Source: Escarpia spicata
Taxonomy: Eukaryota; Annelida; Polychaeta; Sabellida; Siboglinidae
DNA: 64,000 nt
Assembly: GCA_963995525.1 (NCBI GenBank)
Contig: OZ023213.1
Location: forward strand, 53,752,622 to 53,816,621
Direction: 5' to 3'
Part shown: in pieces, positions 40,362-52,300 of the stretch
Numbering within the stretch: position 1 is the stretch's first letter
Layout of the letters: the number at the start of each line of letters is the position of its first letter
Made by a program: the position numbers and the translations under genes
The notes under the pieces: model-generated
Seen by the model: only the letters and a program-made list of their open reading frames with translations
Told to the model about the DNA's origin: nothing
Database searches by the model: none

Positions 40362-43300
40362 TCTACATAGATATATTGGACAGTATAGCAAGTGTCTCAG
40401 TACTCCCATACCATCAGTGCATGTTCATTTTAGTTACGCCACATCAATTCACAAATATTTGAACCCCATTTCTTTGGGTACACCCCATTTATGAGAACCT
40501 ATGACCACTGCCATACGCTGATTGGGTACCTTGTCATATGTGTACGGCTGTCCTTTAGGCAGGATGTACCAACTTTCTTACTGTGACTAAGTACCTTGTC
40601 ATATGTGTACGGCTGTCCTTTAGGCAGGATGCAGTATTTTTCTCTCGCTTGTCTTTGCTGTGCTTCTAGGACCTGCATAATTTACGCACACATTCCAACA
40701 GTTATACAAAATATGTAAACAATGACATAAGTTGTACAACTTATGTACATGATAACATTACAACACAGCCATTCATTCCGTGTTGTCAGTTTTAATATTC
40801 CGTTGAACTATCATGCAATTGATCATTGTCATGTAATTACTCAACATTTTAGTATTACATTACCATTTTGTATACTACATTAATACAAAAATATACTATG
40901 TAAAAAGTATTATAGTTAAAAGTACATGTTAGTTTTGTCACAGCGAAATGTGCTTGAACAACAACTTGTGCAATGAACAACTATTTGACCAATAAAATGA
41001 CTGTATCTAGAAAGAGAAACACATAATTGTGCTGCCTAGTTCAACAAACCCCTAAGTACATATTTGTAATTTAAGCGAGAAAACCCCATTCAAAGTTTGA
41101 ACAGTATATTCCATGCTTAACGTGCTTCGCATATCAGTTTTGTTTTGCCATCTCGACTGACCAGTTGCCTCAGGTCATCTTCCATGTACATTTGTCAACT
41201 TTTTAATGATAATTAATTATGCAGTCAGATAATTAGTCAAAAATGCTCTTTTTGTGTATCAGACAGTTTTTTATCCTCCGAATCCAGCTTTCCAAGGTCG
41301 AATCGAGCGGCCACTTTAATTTTCCCTGTTTGCTCAACATATGTCTTCCCTCTGTTCCTGCGCCACTGACGCACCTGCTTTGCCCAGGTTTCAGGGTTTC
41401 TAACAAGCTTCCTGCTTCGATCAGTATCCATTTGAAACAGCTAAAAATCACACTCGTATACACTAAAAACCGATCAAAAACAAGAAGAAATATGGAGGCT
41501 GCGCTCGTTGTGAACAACAGACAGGTCACGGCTAGTTATTGGTTAGAACCTGCTATCACCTGCGAGGACTTAAGGGTTTGTTCATCCACTATATTTTGCC
41601 ATTCAGAGCACCCAGTAAAACAAGGATAGCAGGACTTGGGTGCATGAAATCATTAATATTAGTAAGTAGCAGTACAGATGGATAGTAGCGGCACTTGTTG
41701 ACCAATCACAAATATTTTTCCCAAAAATGGACTAAGGGGGTTGTTGAACTAGGCAGCACAATTGTATCAATGTCGATATTCCCCAAGGGGTCACAGGGAG
41801 TGAAATAGGGGTGTCATCATTACCATAGGGGCCATGTAGTAGGGGGTGAAGTAGGGGTGTCATCATTACCAGAGGGGCCATGTAGTAGGGGGTGACATAG
41901 GGGTGTCATCATTACCAGAGGGGCCATGTAATAGGGGGTGAAATAGGGGTGTCATCATTACCAGAGCGGCCATGTAGTAGGGGTGAAATAGGGTTGTCAT
42001 CAATACCAGAGGAGCCATGGTAGTATGGGGTGAAATAGGGGTATCATCATTACAAGAGGGGCCATGTAGTAGGGGGTGAAATAGGGGTGTCATCATTACC
42101 AGAGGGGCCATGGTAGTAGGGGGTGAAATAGGGGTATCATCATTACCAGAGGGGCCATGTAGTAGGGGGTGAAATAGGGGTGTCATCATTACTAGAGGGG
42201 CCATGTAGTAGGGGGTGAAATAGGGGTGTCATCATTACCAGAGGGGCCACTGTAATAGGGGGTGAAATAGGAGTGTCATCATTACCTGAGGTGCCATAGT
42301 AGTAGGGGGTGAAATAGGGGTGTCATCATTACCAATGGGGCCATGTAGAAGGGGATGAAATAGGGGTGTCATCATTACTAGAGGGGCCATGTAGTAGGGG
42401 GTGAAATAGGGGTGTCATCATTACCAGAGGGGCCATGTAGTAGGGGGTGAAATAGGGGTGTCATCATTACCAATGGGGCCATGTAGTAGGGGGTGAAATA
42501 TGGGTATCATCATTACCACAGGGGCCATGTAGAAGGGGATGAAATAGGATGTCATCATTACCAGAGGGGCCATGTAGTAGGGGGTGAAATAGGGGTATCA
42601 TCATTACCAGAGGGGCCATGTATTAGGGGATGAAATAGGATGTCATCATTACCAGAGGGGCCATGTAGTATGGGGTGAAATAGGGGTGTCATCATTACCA
42701 GAGGGGCCACTGTAATAGGGGGTGAAATAGGAGTGTCATCGTTACCTGAGGTGCCATAGTAGTAGGGGGTGAAATAGGGGTGTCATCATTACCAGAAGGG
42801 CCATTTTGTAGTAGTGAAATATGGGTGTCATCATTACCAGAGGGGCCATGTTGTAGGGGGTGAAATATGGGTGTCAACATTACCTAAGGGGCCAAGTAGA
42901 AAGGGGTGAAATAGGGGTGTCATAATTACCTGAGGGGCAACATAGTAGGGGGTAAAATGGGGGGTCATCAGGGTGCCATCATCCACTTTGGCAAAACCGA
43001 AATCTGAGAGTTTCACCATCGCTTGCTGCAAGCACACAGAGACATGGTTTCAGGTTTAACATGATTTCATGTGATTAAAATGCACAGTAACGACCACCAG
43101 CAGCCAGTGAACAAGACAGACTCAAGCTTGTCAAGAGCAACTAATTTTGAAACTACGTGTAATCTATCCCTTTGTTTTAAGTATATATTATCTTGGTAAT
43201 GACAATGATATATGTGTATATTTAGGTAAAAGTAACCAATAGTGAAAGAATTAACACATTGTAAATTAAACATAGAGATAAATTATACACAAATCAACAT

Positions 43301-46300
43301 AAATATATTCATGGTGTAATTTGTTAACAAATGAAAACTACTAAATAAAAACAAGTATAGTCGATACTAAAAATTTTTAAACAACAATTATTGACCAGGG
43401 ATACTCACAAAGACAAGAAGGTCGCTATCATGAGATCCACCATTAAATATATTACAAAATTAGACTAATCAATAAATAATTATTTAATAATTAATTAATT
43501 AAAAAGGAAGGTTTGGACGTAAGAATATCAAGTAAAAAAGTAGACATCATCTAGGACAACTGGTGCAACAATAAGACATACCCTAACAAATATATATCTT
43601 GAAGATATTCATATAATCACATATATTATATCTTCAGGTACTTCGAGGTCACAGTAAATGTTAGTTACTATCGATGTGACAATTCCCATACAACTGAAAC
43701 AAATTAAACAAGAATAACTAAACAACTAACAATTGAAATACTACTTGTTGACAGTAAACATGTGTTGGTTGCCTGTCGTGTATGGTCACTAGTGGACATT
43801 TGCAGTCATTAGAGGTCACTTGTGGTCACTAGAGGTCATACATGGTTACCTCAGAATTATCCTTGAGCAGCAGATTCTCAGGCTTGATGTCACGGTGCGC
43901 CACATTAAGAGAATGACACCTGTCTATGGCCAGTGCAATCTGAAACAACAACATTCAACTGTGTCATTGGGCTGTATTGAGATAATGACACCTGTCTATA
44001 GCCAGTACAATCTGAAACAACATTCAACTGTGATAGTGGGTCATATTGAGAGAATGACACCTGTCTATGGCCAGTGCAATCTGAAACAACAACATTCAAC
44101 TGTGACAGTGGGCCACATTGAGAGAATGACACCTGTCTATAGCCAGTGCAATCTGAAACAACAACATTCAACTGTGACAGTGGACCACATTGAGAGAATG
44201 ACACCTGTCTATAGCCAGTGCAATCTGAAACAACAACATTCAGCTGTGACAGTGGGCCACATTGAGATAACGAGAGAATGACACCTGTCTATAGCCAGTG
44301 CAATCTGAAACAACAACATTCAGCTGTGACAGTGGGCCACATTGAGAGAATGACACCTGTCTATAGCCAGTGCAATCTGAAACAACAACATTCAGCTGTG
44401 ACAGTGGGCCACATTGAGATAACGAGAGAATGACACCTGTCTATAGCCAGTGCAATCTGAAACAACAACATTCAACTGTGACAGTGGGCCACATTGAGAG
44501 AATGACACCTGTCTATAGCCAGTGCAATCTGAAACAACAACATTCAACTGTGACAGTGGGCCACATTGAGAGAATGACACCTGTCTATAGCCAGTGCAAT
44601 CTGAAACAACAACATTCAACTGTGACAGTGGGCCACATTGAGAGAATGACACCTGTCTATAGCCAGTGCAATCTGAAACAACAACATTCAGCTGTGACAG
44701 TGGGCCACATTGAGATAACGAGAGAATGACACCTGTCTATAGCCAGTGCAATCTGAAACAACAACATTCAACTGTGACAGTGTGCCACATTGAGAGAAGG
44801 CTTTGACTGTAAACAAGAGGACTCAAATTCAGAATATCTCAACTGAGAGTTTGATGCTCTAACCACTGTGCCACCATGTCCCAGATCTTACGTCATTGTC
44901 TTCTCACATAGTCGATGCCATTGTTGTAGCACGGACTGGGTATGTGACCTCATATAACTGTCACGCTCGCTGGTGCATGGACGTTGTTGTAGGTGTAGTT
45001 TGGCCCTGGTTCCACTGCATTGATCCAATGTCAAGTAGATAGCTTATGTCATTACTGAATGTGTGTAGTTTAGCACTGGTTCCACTGCAATGATCCAATG
45101 TCAAGTGGATAGCTTATGTCATTATTGAATGTGTGTAGTTTAGCACTGGCTCCACTGCAATGATCCAATGTCAAGTGGATAGCTTATGTCATTATTGAAA
45201 GTGTGTAGTTTAGCACTGGTTCCACTGCAATGATCCAATGTCAAGTGGATAGCTTATGTCATTATTGAATGTGTGTAGTTTAGCACTGGCTCCACTGCAA
45301 TGATCCAATGTCAAGTGGATAGCTTATGTCATTATTGAATGTGTGTAGTTTAGCACTGGTTCCACTGCAATGATCCAATGTCAAGTGGATAGCTTATGTC
45401 ATTATTGAATGTGTGTAGTTTAGCACTGGTTCCACTGCAATGATCCAATGTCAAGTGGATAGCTTATGTCATTATTGAATGTGTGTAGTTTGGCCCTGGT
45501 TCCACTGCAATGATCCAATGTCAAGTGGATAGCTTATGTCATTATTGAATGTGTGTAGTTTAGCACTGGCTCCACTGCAATGATCCAATGTCAAGTGGAT
45601 AGCTTATGTCATTATTGAATGTGTGTAGTTTAGCACTGGTTCCACTGCAATGATCCAATGTCAAGTGGATAGCTTATGTCATTATTGAATGTGTGTAGTT
45701 TAGCACTGGTTCCACTGCAATGATCCAATGTCAAGTGGATAGCTTATGTCATTATTGAATGTGTGTAGTTTAGCACTGGCTCCACTGCAATGATCCAATG
45801 TCAAGTGGATAGCTTATGTCATTATTGAATGTGTGTAGTTTGGCCCTGGCTCCACTGCAATGATCCAATGTCAAGTGGATAGCTTATGTCATTATTGAAT
45901 GTGTGTAGTTTAGCACTGGTTCCACTGCAATGATCCAATGTCAAGTGGATAGCTTATGTCATTATTGAATGTGTGTAGTTTAGCACTGGCTCCACTGCAA
46001 TGATCCAATGTCAAGTGGATAGCTTATGTCATTATTGAATGTGTGTAGTTTAGCACTGGCTCCACTGCAATGATCCAATGTCAAGTGGATAGCTTATGTC
46101 ATTATTGAATGTGTGTAGTTTAGCACTGGTTCCACTGCAATGATCCAATGTCAAGTGGATAGCTTATGTCATTATTGAATGTGTGTAGTTTAGCACTGGT
46201 TCCACTGCAATGATCCAATGTCAAGTGGATAGCTTATGTCATTATTGAATGTGTGTAGTTTAGCACTGGCTCCACTGCAATGATCCAATGTCAAGTGGAT

Positions 46301-49300
46301 AGCTTATGTAATTATTGAATGTGTGTAGTTTAGCACTGGTTCCACTGCAATGATCCAATGTCAAGTGGATAGCTTATGTCATTATTGAATGTGTGTAGTT
46401 TAGCACTGGTTCCACTGCAATGATCCAATGTCAAGTGGATAGCTTATGTCATTATTGAATGTGTCAGTGTTGAACAAGTGGTAGTTGCACTTGAGTTGTT
46501 CTGTTGATATCTTGAGTTGTTCTGTTGATATCTTGAGTTGTTCTGTTGATATCTTGAGTTGTTCTGTTGATATCTCGATGACACGACAAACTATCTGATA
46601 TTAATCGGTAGCAAGGTGAACTGTGAACATCATTGTGAGTAATTATAAAATCAAGTGACCAGGTTATGAATTTGGTTGGTTGTGTTGTTTTCCTGATACC
46701 AGCAGTTGATCAATTATTGAAATCTTTGTCAGTGGGGTTGTTTCTGTTCACACTGTATTCCACAGATCTATAATTACTTGTACTGTACATGCGTTTTTTA
46801 TTTAACGCAATCAATAATCCAGGTTTACGAACCTGTTTTGTGTACTTGGCGGCGAGGTGCTCTGTGAAGTATTTCTGCTGACTGATGCGCTCAAATAACT
46901 CACCCCCATCCATCAGCTCCATGACAATGAGAAGACGAGACCTGCAGGGTTAAAGGTAAGTGATGACTGCATTGAGCAGGGCAACCAGCTGTAGGCTATG
47001 TCTGAATTCCAGGGAAGTCATAACTAGTCAGCCGGGAGAGTGTATAAATATGATGGACTAGACAGCGGACATTAGCGGCACACTGCAGGAGTGTGGGTCA
47101 TAATATATGTGCTGCTGTTCTCTACTCTCTGTCCTGGTCTGATGGTGCAAAAGGCCCACAATGCTGCAATCATTGCAGTTCTTACATAGTATTAGTATCT
47201 GGTGTTGCACTTTACCAAAACACAACAAATCAAATTGTACATTGCTATAACTCCAAGGTGACAATTCCAAGGTAATATCTTCCCATGATGACACCATCCC
47301 AAGGTGACACTTCCCAAGGTGACACCATTCCAAGTTGACATCATACCAAGGTGACATAATCCCAAGGTGACACCATCCCTAGGTGACACCATCACAAGGT
47401 GACATCATCCCAAGGTGACATCATCCCAAAGTGACACATCCCAAGTTGACACCATCCCAAGGTGACATCATTCCATGGTGACATCATTCCAAGATGACAT
47501 CGTCCCAAGGTGAGACTGTCCCAAGATGAAATCGTCCCAAGGTGACATTGTCCCATGGTGACATCATCCCAAGATGACATCATCCTAAGATGATATCACC
47601 CCAAGGTGACACCATCCCAAAATGACACCATGCCAAGGTGACACCATGCCAAGGTGACATCATCCCAAGGTGACACATCCTAAGGTGACACCATCCCTAG
47701 GTGTCATCATCCCAGGGGCTTAGCCAGAGATTTAACAAGATTTAACAAGATTGCCATCCAGAAAATTACTCTGGATGGCAGTTGGACAAGGAAGCCTTTT
47801 GGCTTATCGAGAGTCCAATACTTTTTATCTACATGTATCCCGCCTTTTTAAGGTGTGTGTCGATTTTATTTTTAAACATATTCACGCTACTAGCACCAAC
47901 ACAATCAGGAGATAATCTGTTCCATTCATTTACAGTCCTTTGTGAGAATGAGAACTTTCTTATATCTAATCTACACTGCTCCTTTACTAATGTAGCTTCA
48001 TGTCCTCTGGTCCTTCTATCTTTCTTAACTGAGAAAAAAATGTTTCTATCAATATTTTCATAACCATTCAATATTTTAAACACTTCTATGTGATCTCCTC
48101 TCAATCTCCTGGTCTCTAGTGTTGTTAAACCACATTCTTTTAGGCGTATTTCGTAACTAAGATCCCTCAGATTTGGTATCAATTTAGTCGCTCTCCTCTG
48201 TACTCTTTCTAGCATATCTATGTCCTTCTTGCGATATGGCCTCCATGCTTGTATAAAATATTCTAAATGATGCCTCACTATTGTTTTGTACAGCGGTACT
48301 ATTAATTCTTTTTTCTTATACGCTATATTTCGCCTAATTAATCCAAGGATTTGATTTCCCTTTGACGCTGCAATTCCGCACTGCTCTGAAACCTTCATAT
48401 CAGCACTAATGGTTAACCCTAAGTCCTTTTCTTTTACAGTAGTACTTAGAACAGTACCCCCCCATTTTATATTTTACCTCTTCATTCCCATGACCTGTGT
48501 GGAGGCATTTACATTTCCCAAAATTGATCTGTCTACCTGTCTTCAAGACTGGCAGATGACTGGCCAAGACTGGTAATTACAACTGATAAGACTGGCGGAA
48601 TTTAGAAGGGGCCAGCTGACCACTAAATTAACTAATAGTTCCAAGTCTAGGGGCCCATATAAATGACTATTTCATTAGCACAACTGGTAGTGAAACAAAT
48701 CAAATGGATTAGTATTAGTAGATGGTTCAAATGAAACTGGTTAGTCATGGAAGAAAACTAAACTGACTAACAATGGCTGTGACTGATGTGAACGGCTTCA
48801 GTGCAAACCACACGTGCACTAAATGGCAAATATTTCATTAATTAGAATGGCAAAAAATTATTTCTGGATAAGGGCCTACATCATCCTAGGATGACACCAT
48901 ACCATGATGACATCATCCTAGGATGACACCATACCACGATGACATCATCCTAGGATGACACCATACCATGATGACATCATCCTAGGATGACGCCATACCA
49001 TGATGACATTATCCTAGGATGACACCATACCATGATGACATTATCCCAAGGATTCACTGACCTGGGCTCAGGTTCGTTTGGGAACTGGACCTCGTTGGCG
49101 TAGATGTCTGTGATGGAGACAATGTTGGGATGACCGCTGCAGCGGACCTGCAGCCGCAGCTCCTGCCGTGCCCGCGGCCGGTCAAGGAGACACTTGAGGG
49201 CAAACCTCTCACCTGTCTTCTTGTTCTTGCATGGCCTGTAAGGGGTCGTATCAGTATGTGGTGCAAGACTGACACAGCAGACATGCACATACGTAAGCAC

Positions 49301-52300
49301 GCATGCACGCACGCATGCAAGCATACATATGAACATACATATAACACACAAACACACAAACACGCACACACTCACTCAACCTGGGCTAACTCGAGTCATA
49401 AATTTCCTTTAGCAAAGTTGGCTAAAGGCCTGAAAGTTTCTTTAGCCAAATTCTTGTGGTGTTAGCCAAAATTAAACAAACACCATACCACCTTAATTGG
49501 ACTGACTAGACATTTAGAAATGCACCCAGTATTTGCCCCTCAGATAATATATAATGTGTATCTGTCCAGGCTGTCTTCAAGTATTATCAGCTTATACAAT
49601 GAGCAGTACTTGCGTGCACTTAAATGAAAAAATGTACATCCAGATCAGATATCAAGTTTGCAATAAACACTATTTAAACTTCTTCAAATAATTATCTTGG
49701 GATAAATTGTATAGTGTTTGTTTAAAAGTGTACACTAATGAAAAACTACTTTGATATTTTGAACAACACATGTTTATTGACATTTAACAAACACCTACTT
49801 TGGTAATCGATTTTATATTCATTCGCATCAATGTTCATAGAAAATTACCAATTACATTTCATCAACAGAATCTAACATACAGCATGTACTGTGACTATTC
49901 ATTAAAAAATATGACATTCATCACTTCAACAACGTATAACATTAATGGTCACTACATTCAAGTACTTGTCATATATAGTGATACACTATTAAATAAACAG
50001 TTTCCATCTTCTCTGGATTTCACGGCCTTGTAGTCATCAACTTCTCCACCAATCAATGTGCCTAGATCACCAGGGATCAACACTGTTGAAAATTGATCAA
50101 TTTCCATAGCATCATACATGTGCTGCAGCCTTGAGGTTCTTAAAGATGATCTGAATAAAGTGAACAAATTTGTGTCAGTAAAAATTTGAAACAACAGTGA
50201 GGGTCTGATAGCTAGTTGAAATCCAAAAATTTTTACTGGGGGGGGTGCCCAAGTCTCCTCATCCCAATTTGTTTACCCTCTCGTATTCCACATCCTAACA
50301 TTTTTTACTCCGAACATCCCACATCCAAAACCTTTGACACTTTGAGCTCATTTTATTGATGCTAATATAAAAATAATATCAGTTACACACCAACTAGTAC
50401 CAACGATTATATTGTTGAGTGTTGATGTTACTGTTTAATTATAGAAGTCAATATATACATATTGACTTTTATTAGTAAACAGTAACGTCAACTAGATCTA
50501 AACATTGTGATGGTTCTAGAATGCACTACATTAATGCTGGAAAGCATCTATCGACACTGACGCGTGATACCATGCCGGATGGCTGGTGCAATGCCAGATA
50601 GTTCAGATTTCAGAAGGCCAGACACGAGCGAAATAGCAAGTCTCGCTGTGTTGCGAGTCATATATCCACATGACATGCAAGTCATTTCAAAGATAATGTT
50701 CCATAGTTCACTGTTATCTCAAATTCATACTCTGATGCAGTATTTGTTTTACACGAATACAAAACATTAAACTTTGCGTACCTTCTGATTCTGACGCGGT
50801 CGATCGTGGCGTCCTGGAGCAGTCGTGCGTAGAAGCAGAGGAAGTAGACTTTGTTACGCTGGCAAGTGGATTATTATGTGACTAAATTAGGCCTAAGTCT
50901 TTGGAGCATGTACACATCGCACAGGAAAAAATGCTGTCAAAACATTTCACTTCAGTGTTATGTGTCAAAACGTAAATTTCTCGCAAATAAATGGCTTTAT
51001 TGCAGACTTTGAACTGACAACTAGGAAGTCATGAACACAGATATATTTTCGCAAAATTGGCGAAACCTATTAATTTCTCTTTCGCTATAAACCGAAGAAT
51101 TTCGCCTATGGCAAATTGGCGAATAGCTAGCGTGAGCCCAGACAACATACAACATACATGTCACACACATGCACGTACGCACGCACGCACACATAGATGT
51201 ACAGACATGCATGCACACAAGATACACACATACAGGCATGCACGCACGCACACACACTCGCACACATACATACATGTACAGACATGCATGCACACAAGAT
51301 ACACACATACAAACACACACACACACGCATGTACGTACACACATATATACCAACCTAACAGGGCCACTGATGCCACAACCTAGTTTCTGACTCCAGGTAA
51401 CATCGTAGTCATCCAGGATCGAGTGCACCTGGAACAGAAAACACACTGCTACAGGAGACAGAACACACTGCTACAGGAGACAGAACACACTGCTATAGGA
51501 GACAGAACACACTGTTACAGGAGACAGAACACACTGCTACAGGACACAGAACACACTCCTACAGGAGACAGAACACACTGCTACAGGAGACAGAACACAC
51601 TGCTACAGGATACAGAACACACTGCTACAGGAGACAGAACACACTGCTACAGGAGACAGAACACACTGCTACAGGACACAGAACACACTGCTACAGGAGA
51701 CAGAACACACTGCTACAGGACACAGAACACACTGCTACAGGAGACAACACACTGCTACAGGAGACAGAACACACTGCTACAGGAGACAGAACACACTGCT
51801 ACAGGAGACAACACACTGCTACAGGAGACATAACACACTGCTGCAGGAGACAGAACACACTTCTACAGGAGACAGAACACACTGCTACAGGAGACAGAAC
51901 ACATCGCTAATTCGCAATGTGTTCACCGATAATTACATTGCAGCTTATGTTGTAAACTGAACTGAATTAAATAGCATGGCATAGGTTATACCTATATGTG
52001 TACACACATTACAGCATTTCAAATGTAGGGACTTGATGCGCACTGCACAAGATGATTGATTATCTTAAAACTAACAATACAAATATTTATTAATATTTAA
52101 GTTTTAAAGCTTAATTATAATAATTATTCAAATCAAACTTCAAGTGAAGCTGAATGCCTGCGTGGTAAGCAACATGCCGTGAAATATATACAAAATATTA
52201 CTTAACAGGAAAGAAAATACAATTGTGTAGTACTATATATTTTAGAGAACTTTCATGAAATCTAATCATTTACAACTACAATAAACAATAAATATTGAGA

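Noticed and set aside
50782..50858. Considered as an extra MAPKAPK5 exon between exons 2 and 3
   Set aside because: Exon 2 to exon 3 already joins in phase and matches the family without gap. This segment fits the OTU-like segment instead.
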